Source: Rhodocyclaceae bacterium (GTDB taxonomy: Bacteria > Pseudomonadota > Gammaproteobacteria > Burkholderiales > Rhodocyclaceae). From it: a stretch of DNA of 63,428 bases. The notes under the pieces are model-generated. The model worked only from the letters and a program-made list of their open reading frames with translations. It did no database searches and was not told where the DNA came from. Made by a program: the position numbers and the translations under genes. Shown in pieces: positions 37,616-46,053 of this stretch (positions within the stretch are counted from its first letter, which is position 1; each line of letters begins with the position of its first letter). Location of the stretch: the NCBI GenBank assembly GCA_020445785.1, contig JAGRFZ010000043.1, positions 1-63,428 of the forward strand, written 5' to 3'.

Positions 37616-39139
37616 TCAGGCGTCCTCGCTGGATATGATCCAGGTGTCCTTGCTGCCACCGCCCTGGCTCGAATTGACGACCAGCGAACCCTTGACCAAC
37701 GCTACCCGGGTCAGTCCGCCGGTCGTGACATAGACGTCCTGTCCGGAGGACAGAATGAACGGCCTCAGGTCCACATGGCGCGGTTCGACGCCACCGTTGC
37801 AAAGGGTCGGCGTGGTGGACAGCGAGAGTGTCGGCTGGGCCATGTAATTGCGTGGGTTGGCCTTGATCAGCTCGGCGAATTCCGCGCGCTTCTGGGCACT
37901 GGCATGGGGGCCGACGAGCATGCCGTAGCCGCCCGATTCGTTGGCCGGCTTGACCACCAGCTTGTCCAGGTTGGCGAGCACGTAGTCGCGTTCTTTCGGG
38001 TTCATGCACAGGTAGCTCGGCACGTTGGGGATCAGCGCGTCCTCGCCGAGGTAATACTTGATGATCTTGGGTACGAAGGCGTAGACCACCTTGTCGTCGG
38101 CGACGCCGGCGCCGGGCGCGTTGCACAGCGCCACCGTGCCGGCTCGCCATGCCCGCAGCAGGCCGCGAACGCCGAGCACGGAATCCGGGTTGAAGGCTTC
38201 CGGATCGATGAACATGTCGTCCACCCGGCGGTAGATCACGTCCACCCGCGACAATCCTTCGATCGTGCGCATATAGACGCAGTCGTCGGTGCCGACGATC
38301 AGGTCCGAGCCCTCGACCAGCTCCACGCCCATCTGCTGCGCCAGGAACGCGTGCTCGAAATAGGCCGAGTTGAACACGCCCGGCGTCATCACGACGATCG
38401 ACGGCTCGACGTCCTGGCGCGGCGACATCGACGCGAGCATGTCGTAGAGCTGGGCAGGATAGTCGTCCACCGGCAGGATGCGGCCGGTGGCGAACAGTTC
38501 GGGCAACACCCGCTTCGAGACATTGCGGTTCTCGAGCATGTAGGACACGCCCGACGGAATGCGCAGGTTGTCCTCGAGCACGTAGACGGTGCCGTCGCCG
38601 TCGCGCACCAGGTCGGATCCGCAGATGTGCGCCCAGACCGCGTTGGGGGGCGAGATGCCGACGCACTGGGGGCGGAAATTCACCGATTCTTCGAGCAATT
38701 CGACCGGGAACACACCGTCGCGGACGATACGCTGCTCGTGATAGAGATCGTCGATGAACATGTTGAGCGCGCGCACCCGTTGGGCCAGCCCGGCCTCGGT
38801 GCGCTGCCATTCGTCGGCCGGGATGATCCGCGGGATGATGTCGAAGGGCCAGGCCCGGTCGATCATGCCCGCGTCGGAATACACCGTGAATGTGATCCCC
38901 ATCACCTGGATCGCGACCTCGGCGGTTGTCTTGAGGTCCTCGACTTCCTCCGGCGCGAGGCCGGCCAAGTGGCGAACCAACTCGGTTGCTGCGGCCCGAG
39001 GTGTGCCGGCTGCCGCAAGCAGTTCATCGTAGGTCTTGCTTTCGTACTTGGTCCAGTCGATCGTTGGCACTGGCGCTCCTGCCTGACTGCGGATCGGTTC
39101 GCGAACGGTGGTCGTCGCGCTGATCTCAGTCTGCGCCAT
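37616..39139 (-). CDS. Circularly permuted ATP-grasp type 2 protein
   Basis: The protein has 507 residues. It carries the permuted ATP-grasp features of the DUF404/DUF407 family: GVFPVELLEESVNFRP, DGTVYVLEDNLRIPSG, VKPANESGGYGMLVGP and a C-terminal SSQGGGSKDTWI. ATP-grasp enzymes join a carboxylate to an amine or thiol through an acyl-phosphate. The start ATG begins a Thr/Ser-rich stretch of about 30 residues before the conserved domain. It is the first gene of a minus-strand unit with the alpha-E and TruC-like genes. Substrate unknown. Confidence 0.9.
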   Translation of the reverse strand: MAQTEISATTTVREPIRSQAGAPVPTIDWTKYESKTYDELLAAAGTPRAAATELVRHLAGLAPEEVEDLKTTAEVAIQVMGITFTVYSDAGMIDRAWPFDIIPRIIPADEWQRTEAGLAQRVRALNMFIDDLYHEQRIVRDGVFPVELLEESVNFRPQCVGISPPNAVWAHICGSDLVRDGDGTVYVLEDNLRIPSGVSYMLENRNVSKRVLPELFATGRILPVDDYPAQLYDMLASMSPRQDVEPSIVVMTPGVFNSAYFEHAFLAQQMGVELVEGSDLIVGTDDCVYMRTIEGLSRVDVIYRRVDDMFIDPEAFNPDSVLGVRGLLRAWRAGTVALCNAPGAGVADDKVVYAFVPKIIKYYLGEDALIPNVPSYLCMNPKERDYVLANLDKLVVKPANESGGYGMLVGPHASAQKRAEFAELIKANPRNYMAQPTLSLSTTPTLCNGGVEPRHVDLRPFILSSGQDVYVTTGGLTRVALVKGSLVVNSSQGGGSKDTWIISSEDA

Positions 39140-39618
39140 TGAACAGGCCTCGGCAAGTGGCGGGGGGTTCGATCACCGTGGCATTTCCGGAAGCCCTCTG
39201 CTCGCCCGGGCCGAGCCGGCGTGCGCGCCGAACGGTGTCCCGGGGCACAGTCGGTCGCCAGCGCGGGCGGCACCGCGCGCGCCGGGGTCACCGCTGGCAC
39301 AATGATGGTGCATCGGGTCCACGGCGTGCCGTGCGCTCGGCGCGTGCGCGGCACCGGGATCGGTGTCCGCGATGCCGGCAATCTCCCGCCGGGCGCTGCG
39401 GCTGGCACCCGACGTACGCCGCAGCCGTCCGGGCGATGATCGTGTCATCATCCGGGTGCCGGACGGGGCTCGACTGGAGCTGGTCCGTGAGTTGCTTTCG
39501 GGTGCATGCCGGCACCCGGTGGGAGATTGCCGGCGCGCGGCACGCACGGCATTTTTCGACATTCGTTTTTCGGTCCGGGAAGATCACCCGGGAAGCATGA
39601 TCGCAAGGAGACATCGCC
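39140..39618. other. Non-coding region between the ATP-grasp gene and the OsmC gene
   Basis: These 479 bp are GC-rich and have no ORF with convincing codon use or recognisable product on either strand. They should hold divergent promoters for the ATP-grasp unit (minus) and OsmC (plus). An AT-richer patch at about 39550-39575 may mark the OsmC promoter, but I cannot assign -35 and -10 boxes with confidence. I see no repeats beyond short GC palindromes. Confidence 0.5.
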
Positions 39619-40089
39619 ATGTCGGAGTACCGAACCGAAGTGATCTGGCGGCGGGGCGACCAGGATTTTCTCGACAATCGCTATTCGCGACGCCATGTCT
39701 GGCGGTTCGACGGTGGTGCGGAGGTACTGGCGTCGTCCTCGCCCCAGGTCGTGCCGGTTCCCTATTCCGACGAACTCGGAGTGGACCCGGAGGAGGCCTT
39801 CGTCGCCGCGCTGGCGAGTTGCCACATGCTGTGGTTTCTCTCGATCGCGGCACGCCAGGGGTACCGGGTCGACGTCTATCGCGATGCCGCGACGGGACGG
39901 ATGAGTCGGGACGAACGCGGGCGCTTGGCGATCACCGTGGTCACTTTGCGCCCCCAGGTGAGTTTCGCCGATTCCGTGCCCGATGCGCAGTTGCTCCAGG
40001 CGCTTCACGGAGAGGCCCACGAAGAATGCTTCATCGCCAATTCGGTGCGGACCGAGGTGCGCTGCCTGCCGGTGTTCGAACCGGCCTGA
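39619..40089 (+). CDS. OsmC/Ohr-family peroxidase-like protein
   Basis: The protein has 156 residues. The two redox cysteines of the family are C68 (ALASCHMLWFL) and C137 (HEECFIANSV). OsmC/Ohr proteins reduce organic hydroperoxides using lipoyl or thiol partners. The start and fold order fit the OsmC side of the family more than Ohr. A ribosome-binding site (AAGGAG) precedes the ATG. It is followed 28 bp later by the GFA gene, with which it may share a transcript. Confidence 0.9.
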   Translation: MSEYRTEVIWRRGDQDFLDNRYSRRHVWRFDGGAEVLASSSPQVVPVPYSDELGVDPEEAFVAALASCHMLWFLSIAARQGYRVDVYRDAATGRMSRDERGRLAITVVTLRPQVSFADSVPDAQLLQALHGEAHEECFIANSVRTEVRCLPVFEPA

Positions 40090-40117
40090 GGGCGCGCCTT
40101 TTTCAGAGGAGGTCGAA

Positions 40118-40537
40118 ATGGACGAATCCACGAGCAAGTCGGGGCGCTGCCTCTGCGGTGCTGTGCAGGTCGTCGCGAAGACGGTGTCGTCGCAGGTCGG
40201 CGTTTGCCATTGCGGCTACTGCCGTACCTGGAGCGGCGGGCCGCTGCTGGCCGTCGACTGCGGCACCGACGTCGTCTTCGACGGCACCGAGCACATCACC
40301 ACCTATGCGTCTTCGGCGTGGGCGGAGCGGGGCTTCTGCAGTCGCTGCGGCACCCATCTGTTCTTCCGCCTCAAGGCCAACGGCCAGGTCCTGATGCCAC
40401 CGGGCCTGTTCGAGGATACGGAAGGCTTCGTTCTGAGCGAGCAGATCTTCGTCGATCGCAAGCCGGGCTACTACGCTTTCGCCAACCCGACGGCCATGCT
40501 GACCGAGGCCGAGTTTCTCGCCAAGTACGGCGCCTGA
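40118..40537 (+). CDS. GFA-family (CENP-V) zinc protein
   Basis: The 139-residue protein has the GFA zinc-binding cysteine pattern: CLCG near residue 11, CHCGYCR near 30-35 and CSRCGTH near 75. GFA members were named for glutathione-dependent formaldehyde activation, but many have other or unknown roles, so the activity should be treated as open. The nearby mxa cluster (methanol oxidation, which makes formaldehyde) makes a formaldehyde link tempting but unproven. It has a strong GAGGAGG site and converges with mxaL with 26 bp between the stops. Confidence 0.85.
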   Translation: MDESTSKSGRCLCGAVQVVAKTVSSQVGVCHCGYCRTWSGGPLLAVDCGTDVVFDGTEHITTYASSAWAERGFCSRCGTHLFFRLKANGQVLMPPGLFEDTEGFVLSEQIFVDRKPGYYAFANPTAMLTEAEFLAKYGA

Positions 40538-40563
40538 CGGGAGCGGATGCGGTCCCCGAGACG

Positions 40564-41460
40564 CTACCGCCGTCGCCGGCGCCAGGCCGGCGCGAGCAGC
40601 GAGCGCAGCGGCGCGGCGCACAGCAGGCCCAACGCCAACCCCAGCGGCAGCCACGTGAGATCGGTAGGGAGTTCGCGGCGCTGCGACCTGGGCGCGGCGC
40701 GCATTGCGGCAGACAGGCCGGCGATGTCGTCGAGCCCGAGGTAGTCGAGCCCGGTGCGGGCAGCCAGTGCCTGCAGGTGGGTTCCGCGTCGCGCCGACAG
40801 GTGCTCGCTGCGCCGTGCCGGATCCGCCCCCTGCACCACTTCGTCGGCGCCCCAGAAGCCATTGGCGCGGCCCGAGGCGTCGCGTTTCGGGATCGGCCGC
40901 GGCACGTCGCCGCCGACGCCAACCACCAGCCCGCGGACCTGGCCCTCGCGGATGTCGCCGAACAGCGCCGGCGTGCCATCGTCGAGCGGCGGCGATTCGT
41001 GGCCGTCGGTGAAGAACAGCAGCTGTGGCGAGTCGCCGATGTCGCGCGCAGCACGTAGCGCCCAGAACAGTCCCTTGGCGACCTGGCTTGCCTCGGCCCA
41101 GCGCATGCCGTCGTCGATCTGGTCGAGGGTGGCCAGCAGGTCGCCGTAGTGCGCACAGACCTCGACCGGAGCCAGCAGCGTCAGGCTGCGGTAGCCGCTG
41201 AATGCGGCGAGTCCGACCCGCGAACCGCAGGGCAGGTCGGTCAGCGCCGCGCTCAGCGCGCGGCGGGAAAAGTCGAGGCGGCTGACGGGTCTGCCATCCA
41301 GACGGTAGTCCGTCACGCCCATGCTCTGGGTGATGTCGAAAACCGCCAGGTAGTCGAAGCTGGTGCGTGGCCAGGGCAATGGCGGCAATAGCAGGGCAAG
41401 CACCAGCAGGGCGCAGGCCGAGGGCAGCAGCCAACGGCCGGGAGGGGTGCCCTTGCTCAC
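40564..41460 (-). CDS. mxaL: MxaL: VWA-domain methanol dehydrogenase maturation protein
   Basis: The protein has 298 residues from a GTG. A hydrophobic N-terminal anchor is followed by a VWA domain with a MIDAS-like DITQSM (Thr in place of the usual first Ser, which is a family feature), LPCGSRVGLAAFSGY and LLFFTDGHESPP. A second hydrophobic segment and an Arg-rich tail end the protein. In methylotrophs MxaACKL are needed to load calcium into methanol dehydrogenase. The GTG was chosen because it follows GGGGAGGG and overlaps the stop of the preceding 40-codon ORF (GTGA). It is the last gene of the operon. Confidence 0.85.
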   Translation of the reverse strand: MSKGTPPGRWLLPSACALLVLALLLPPLPWPRTSFDYLAVFDITQSMGVTDYRLDGRPVSRLDFSRRALSAALTDLPCGSRVGLAAFSGYRSLTLLAPVEVCAHYGDLLATLDQIDDGMRWAEASQVAKGLFWALRAARDIGDSPQLLFFTDGHESPPLDDGTPALFGDIREGQVRGLVVGVGGDVPRPIPKRDASGRANGFWGADEVVQGADPARRSEHLSARRGTHLQALAARTGLDYLGLDDIAGLSAAMRAAPRSQRRELPTDLTWLPLGLALGLLCAAPLRSLLAPAWRRRRR

Positions 41461-41579
41461 TCGCCCTCCCCGGCGTCGCTGGGCGGCCGTTTCGGTTCGG
41501 ACGGCCGAGGGAAGCCGTGCGCTCGACCACCCCCCTTGCCATCGTGGCCCAGGTGTCGCGATGACAGGGGGTGTCTCAT
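41457..41579 (-). CDS. Small coupled ORF (40 aa) between mxaK and mxaL
   Basis: This is a 40-residue ORF, rich in His, Gly, Pro and charged residues, with no hydrophobic segment. It begins MRHPLSSRHLGHDGKGGG and ends in an acidic GEGE. Its ATG overlaps the mxaK stop (ATGA) and its stop overlaps the mxaL GTG (GTGA), exactly like every other junction in this operon. That layout is the main reason to think it is translated. I do not recognise the family. It could be a small soluble partner of the maturation complex, or a leader that couples mxaL translation. Its protein-level existence is inferred. Confidence 0.6.
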   Translation of the reverse strand: MRHPLSSRHLGHDGKGGGRAHGFPRPSEPKRPPSDAGEGE

Positions 41580-42109
41580 GGCAGTGCCGCCTTGCCGCCA
41601 CGCATGGTGGTGATTGCCCGCTCGCTGCGTACCGGCGCGGCCGCGTCTATGACGGCGCGCTCCTGTTCGGGTGCGAGCCACAGGGCCCGCTCGAGGTTGT
41701 AGCGGGCGTCCCAGTCGTCCGGATCCAGACGCAGAAGGTCGCGGAAGTTCTGCTTGGCGAGTTCGAGGTAGGGCAGGGCTTCGTCGGGGGAGGCGCGTCG
41801 GCGGCGCAGCGCCTCGCGCAGGTGCAGATTGCCGAGGTTGAACAGGGCGGTCCGTCGCAGGGCGCCTCGCTGGCTGCCGAGCAGCGCCTTGTAGGCGAGC
41901 AGGGCGGCATCGTAGTCGCCATCGGCGGCCTGGGCCATGGCCCGCAGCATGGCCGCCTCCGGGGAGGTCGGTGCCTCGGCCCGCGCGGGTTCCTCGACCA
42001 TCTCCGCGAGCTGGCGCGCCTGCCGCCATTCCGCCGCCTGCGATGCGGCCAGCGCGGCGAGCAAGGCGGCAGCCAGGGCGAAGCCGAAATGCACGGTGCG
42101 CCGCCTCAT
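41576..42109 (-). CDS. mxaK: MxaK: TPR-like maturation protein
   Basis: The protein has 177 residues. An N-terminal hydrophobic helix (about 8-25) could be an anchor or signal. Helical TPR-like repeats follow (DYDAALLAYKALLG, RTALFNLGNLHLREAL, PYLELAKQNFRDLLRLDPDDWDARYNLERAL). It matches MxaK in position and make-up; MxaK sequences vary widely between species, so the name rests on gene order as much as on sequence. Start and stop both overlap their neighbours as ATGA. Confidence 0.8.
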   Translation of the reverse strand: MRRRTVHFGFALAAALLAALAASQAAEWRQARQLAEMVEEPARAEAPTSPEAAMLRAMAQAADGDYDAALLAYKALLGSQRGALRRTALFNLGNLHLREALRRRRASPDEALPYLELAKQNFRDLLRLDPDDWDARYNLERALWLAPEQERAVIDAAAPVRSERAITTMRGGKAALP

Positions 42110-43122
42110 GTCGCGCCCCCCAGTTGCCAGCGCCGGGCCAGCACCAGGACCGCGACCAGCGCCAGGGCGAGGGCGACGAAGTGGCGACTGTAGTCGCGCC
42201 GCGGAATCAGCTCCTCGAAATCCAGGGGATGGTTCTGCTGGCGTCCGACATCGGCCACCGCCGCCGCGAGATCCTCCGGGCTCTGGGCCTGGTAGGCGTG
42301 ATACGGCGTTGGCAGCGTCTGGAAGAAGCGATGCAGGGCGACTTCGGGAATCGCTTCGCTGGCTTCGCCGGCCGCCTCGAGATCCGGCCGACCGAAGCCC
42401 TTCAGATAGATCCAGTAGAGCGCGACGCGCTGCCGTTCGAAGCCTGCGCGGATCGCCAGCCGGGTGTCCTCGTCGAGACGGGCGCCGCCGTCGGACACCA
42501 GCAGAATGATTCGGCTGCCCGAGTAGGCGCGTTTTTCGAAGCGTGCCACCGAAGAAATCAGCGCGCGACCGACGTCCGTTTCGGACAGGCCACGATGGAC
42601 GCCGCCGGCGGCGATCCCGGCCTGCACCACTTCGTCGTGCTGGGTGAACGGCACCACGTACAAGGTGCTCGCCGAGAAGAAACTGACCGCGAAGCGATCG
42701 TCCGGTCGCCGCGCGACGAAGTCGGCCAGCAGTTCTCGCGCGGCGCGCGACTTGACCGGGCCGCGCGATAGGGTCTGGTGGCGGATGTCATAGGGACTGA
42801 GCTCGCGCCAGTCGCTCGGCAGCATGCGTTCGTCCATGCTCCGGCTACGGTCGATCAGCAGCAGCAACTCGGCGCCACGACCGGTGCGCGGTTCCACCGT
42901 CTGCGCTCGCCCCGGCGCTGCCAGCGCGATCGCCACGGCGGCGATCGCGAGTGCCGCGAACAAGCGCAGCAGGAGCCCGATCAGGCGTCCGGCGGGGTCC
43001 GCCGGCAGCCATCCGAGATGCGGGTAGTGGCGGGCGTCGGTGCTGCGCGCGAACAGGGGCAAGGCGGCCAGCGGCAACAGTGCCAACAGTTCGGGCCGGA
43101 GGAAATCGATGCCGCCGGTCAT
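42106..43122 (-). CDS. mxaC: MxaC: VWA-domain methanol dehydrogenase maturation protein
   Basis: The protein has 338 residues. N-terminal membrane segments (about 12-28 and 50-72) precede a VWA domain with MIDAS residues in LIDRSRSMDERML and LVSDGGARLD. One hydrophobic segment near the C-terminus (LALALVAVLVLA) follows. It looks like the BatA/MxaC class of membrane VWA proteins that work with MoxR AAA+ ATPases on metal insertion or folding of exported enzymes. It is coupled by ATGA overlaps to mxaA upstream and mxaK downstream. Confidence 0.85.
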   Translation of the reverse strand: MTGGIDFLRPELLALLPLAALPLFARSTDARHYPHLGWLPADPAGRLIGLLLRLFAALAIAAVAIALAAPGRAQTVEPRTGRGAELLLLIDRSRSMDERMLPSDWRELSPYDIRHQTLSRGPVKSRAARELLADFVARRPDDRFAVSFFSASTLYVVPFTQHDEVVQAGIAAGGVHRGLSETDVGRALISSVARFEKRAYSGSRIILLVSDGGARLDEDTRLAIRAGFERQRVALYWIYLKGFGRPDLEAAGEASEAIPEVALHRFFQTLPTPYHAYQAQSPEDLAAAVADVGRQQNHPLDFEELIPRRDYSRHFVALALALVAVLVLARRWQLGGAT

Positions 43123-43985
43123 CGCGCGTGACGCCGCTCGATGCGCAGCAATGCGCGGCACAGCGATCGCGGCGAGACGCCTTCTCCGCTGCTGGCGCCG
43201 GCGAAGAAACGCTGCCCGGATGCGCGGAAGAATCGTCGGATGTCTTCGGCCAGCGGCAGGAACTCGGGCCGCCGCACGAACAACTCGGCGGCACTGGCGG
43301 CATCGACCACACGGCCGGCACTGGCATCGAAAGCCCGGTGCAGCGCGCGCCAGCTCCTCGGGTCGCCGTCGTCGAATGCGCGCATCGACCGCCACGCCCG
43401 GGCGAAGGGCAGCGACGAGCGTTCCTGCCGCGCGCGCCAGATCCACCACCCGAGCCAGCCGGCCAGCACCACGGCGAGCGCCAGCAGGCTGTGCCGCAGC
43501 CGCTCTGCGATGGCGGCCAATGATGGGGTCGCCGGCGGGCGGTCGGGGCGCAGCGCGCCGAGGCCGGGCTCCGTGAATGGGTTGGGACGACCGATGGGGG
43601 CGACCGAAACCGGCCACGCAGCGACCTTCAGGGCAGGGCCGCCGTCGCTTGCCTCCAGGGTCAGGCCGGGCAGGGTCACGATCTGCAGCCGCGGCGGTGC
43701 ATTGATGAGTTGGTAGCGCACCACCAGCCACTCGTCGCCGTCGATGTCCCGTGTGCGTGTGGCGCTGCGCCGGGCAAACCAGTTTCCGATCCGTTCCAGC
43801 GGCGGCAGGCGGTCGCTCGCGAAGGGCACACCGTCGGCCTCGAGCCGGATGCGCTGTTCGAGCATGTCGCCGAGTTGAAGGCCGAAGGCTCGGGGTTGGA
43901 CCACTTCAGCCGGATGGGGCGCGAGCTCGGCCGCGACGGTGGACGCCTGCAGCAAGGCCAGGGCGAAGGCGGCTGATCGTCTCAT
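43119..43985 (-). CDS. mxaA: MxaA: membrane-anchored maturation protein
   Basis: The protein has 288 residues. A signal peptide (about 1-20) leads to a periplasmic part with the MxaA signature QPRAFGLQLGDMLEQRI (about residues 35-50), then one membrane helix (LLALAVVLAGWLGWWIW) and a cytosolic helical tail. MxaA is required for active, calcium-containing methanol dehydrogenase in methylotrophs. The start was set at the ATG that gives a signal peptide and overlaps the mxaS stop (ATGA). Confidence 0.83.
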   Translation of the reverse strand: MRRSAAFALALLQASTVAAELAPHPAEVVQPRAFGLQLGDMLEQRIRLEADGVPFASDRLPPLERIGNWFARRSATRTRDIDGDEWLVVRYQLINAPPRLQIVTLPGLTLEASDGGPALKVAAWPVSVAPIGRPNPFTEPGLGALRPDRPPATPSLAAIAERLRHSLLALAVVLAGWLGWWIWRARQERSSLPFARAWRSMRAFDDGDPRSWRALHRAFDASAGRVVDAASAAELFVRRPEFLPLAEDIRRFFRASGQRFFAGASSGEGVSPRSLCRALLRIERRHAR

Positions 43986-44833
43986 GTCCCCTCCAGAAAG
44001 TGGCGGGTCAGGGCGTCGCCGTCGAATGGGTCGGAGAGGAAGAAGGGACGGATGCCCCGTGCCCGGAAGCGAGCCTGCAAAGCCTCCCGGTGGGCAGCAA
44101 CCGCAGCCTGCCACCGTTGCCGCAGGCGCGGGCGGAGCCACAGTTCGCGCAGGCGGCCGCTCTCGAGATCCCGCAGGCGCAGCAGCCCTTCACCGTTCGG
44201 AGGGGTGATCTCCGCCGGGCTCCAGACCACGATCGGCGTCACCCGGGCGCGGCCGAGCAGATCCAGTGCGGATTCGAGTTCTCGGCCGTAGCCGTGGAAG
44301 TCCGACACCAGGAACACCAGTGCCTGACGTCCCGCCAATGGTGCGAGGGCGGCCGACAGACCGTCGTGGCCTCGAGCCGGGCACGCGGCCGTGCGCAGGC
44401 GGGCGGCCAGCAGATCGGCGAGACCGGGTTGGCGGCTCGGCGGCAGATGGAGATCGTCGCGACAGGTCATGTCGAAGGCGGAGAGTGACAAGGGGTCGCC
44501 GGCAGCGAGGCAGGCGCGCCCGAGGGCGGAGACGAAATCGGCCACCAGATCGAGCTTTCGGCTCGGCGCGCCGAAATCCATCGAAGCCGAGACGTCCACC
44601 ACCGCCGCCACCGGTACGTGGCTGCGCTGGCGCGCCAGGCGCACCAGCCAATCGCCCCGCGGGTCGCGGAGACTCGCCCGCAGGTCGATGCGTCGCGGAT
44701 CGGGTCGTGCGAACAGGCTCGTATGGGCGACGAAGTGCTCGCCGGCACCGAGGGCAGAGCCGGGGTGGGCGCCGGGCCGCCAGGCGGAGGCCCGCTTGCC
44801 GAAGCGATAATGAAATTCGTGGTTCGGCTTCAC
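43982..44833 (-). CDS. mxaS: MxaS: DUF58 VWA-like protein
   Basis: The protein has 283 residues from a GTG that overlaps the moxR stop (GTGA). DUF58 features: an N-terminal FHYRFGKRASAWRPGAHPGS region, RIDLRASLRDPRGDWLVR, and a VWA-type core with DVSASM and FLVSDFHGYG. DUF58 proteins accompany MoxR ATPases as adaptors. The start gives a length that fits MxaS (about 290); longer in-frame starts would run antisense-free into the moxR gene and lack conserved sequence. Confidence 0.83.
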   Translation of the reverse strand: MKPNHEFHYRFGKRASAWRPGAHPGSALGAGEHFVAHTSLFARPDPRRIDLRASLRDPRGDWLVRLARQRSHVPVAAVVDVSASMDFGAPSRKLDLVADFVSALGRACLAAGDPLSLSAFDMTCRDDLHLPPSRQPGLADLLAARLRTAACPARGHDGLSAALAPLAGRQALVFLVSDFHGYGRELESALDLLGRARVTPIVVWSPAEITPPNGEGLLRLRDLESGRLRELWLRPRLRQRWQAAVAAHREALQARFRARGIRPFFLSDPFDGDALTRHFLEGT

Positions 44834-45852
44834 CTCGGGGTCGCCACCTGTTCCAGTATCCGTTCGATCAGCTGGTCGGCGAGCTCGGCGCGGCGCAACT
44901 CGTAGACCGGAGTGAAGAAGATCCGATGGACCAGCGCCGAGGGCATCACGGAACGGATGTCTTCCGGGGTCAGGTAGTCGCGGCCCGATAGCCAGGCCAC
45001 GACGCGGGCGGCGCGGGTCATGGCCATGATCGCTCTCGGGCTGGCGCCCGCCAGCACCAACTGCCCCATATCGACCCCTTCCAGGGCGATGCCGAAGCGG
45101 GACGGGTCGCGCGTGGCGTCCCACAGGTCGATGACGTAGCGTTCCAGCGCCTCGCTGGCCCGCACGCTGCGCTGGATCTGCGCCGCCACGTCGTTGAGCT
45201 GGTGCCAGGGCAGCAGATCCGCGGCCACGGTATCGAGCAGAGACTCCACGTCGTGGAATTGTGGATCGAATACCAGGGCACGGCGGATGTCGTAGTCTTC
45301 GGGCGTCGGCATCCGCAGCTCGAACATGAAGCGGTCGCGGGCGGCGGATGCGAGCTCGAAGGTCTCCTCCTTTTCCACCCGGTTGCGGTCGGCGAAGACC
45401 GTCATGTGGGGAAACGCGAAGGTCTCGTTGAACGCGCTGACGCTGCGCTCGGCCATTGCCCGGAGCAACAGCGATTGCACCTGGGGCCGGGCGCGATTGA
45501 TTTCGTTGAAGAAGAAGGTCACGAGCCGGTCCCGGTGGCGCAGCAGCGGCCCTGGCTCGATGCGAGGCTTGCCGGCGGCATCCACGTAGGTGTGATAGAC
45601 GAGATCGCCGGGAAGCAGGTCGACCGTGCCTTCCACCCGCTCGAAGTCGCCGCCGATGGCGCGCGAAAAGGCTCTCAACAGGGTCGTCTTGCCGACGCCG
45701 ACGTCCCCTTCCAGCAGGACGTGGCCGCGTGCGAACAGGGCGACGTTGATGAGTCGGATCACCGGCGCCTGGCCGATCACTGCGCGTGCCACCTCTTCCT
45801 CGACGCGCAGCGCCAGGGCGCGCCACTCCTGCAAGCGTTCGTCTGCGCTCAT
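44830..45852 (-). CDS. mxaR: MoxR/MxaR-type AAA+ ATPase
   Basis: The protein has 340 residues. Walker A is GDVGVGKT (49-56) and the Walker B region reads FFFNEINRARPQ. The sensor and lid regions of the MoxR family follow (MPTPEDYDIRRAL, GASPRAIMAMTRAARVVA). MoxR ATPases act as chaperones for metal-enzyme maturation together with VWA proteins. It is the first gene of the seven-ORF operon. The ATG at 45852 begins the conserved sequence; the in-frame extension upstream is low-complexity. Divergent from the HAD phosphatase gene, with about 200 bp between. Confidence 0.9.
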   Translation of the reverse strand: MSADERLQEWRALALRVEEEVARAVIGQAPVIRLINVALFARGHVLLEGDVGVGKTTLLRAFSRAIGGDFERVEGTVDLLPGDLVYHTYVDAAGKPRIEPGPLLRHRDRLVTFFFNEINRARPQVQSLLLRAMAERSVSAFNETFAFPHMTVFADRNRVEKEETFELASAARDRFMFELRMPTPEDYDIRRALVFDPQFHDVESLLDTVAADLLPWHQLNDVAAQIQRSVRASEALERYVIDLWDATRDPSRFGIALEGVDMGQLVLAGASPRAIMAMTRAARVVAWLSGRDYLTPEDIRSVMPSALVHRIFFTPVYELRRAELADQLIERILEQVATPR

Positions 45853-46053
45853 GTCGCGGTCGTCTCCTCGCCTCGGGCGGTCTTGTCGTTGTGCCCGCCT
45901 TGCGCTGGGCGGGCGCGTCCATGCTAGTGAGCGTGACGGGGCGCGGTCAAGGCAGATGGGGCCGGACGCGCTCGCGGCGGCCGCGGCGGCTCGCAATTGC
46001 AGGCCCGACCTTCCAGAATGTCGCTACTGCAATCGAAGGCGGAGCCCGATGCC

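Noticed and set aside
36492-38810. A long minus-strand frame across the alpha-E and ATP-grasp genes
   Set aside because: It is a +1 frame of two well-supported genes on the same strand and its product is Arg/Pro-rich without motifs.
39173-39600. Several overlapping open frames upstream of the OsmC gene
   Set aside because: All are Arg-rich, without ribosome-binding sites, conserved motifs or consistent codon use.
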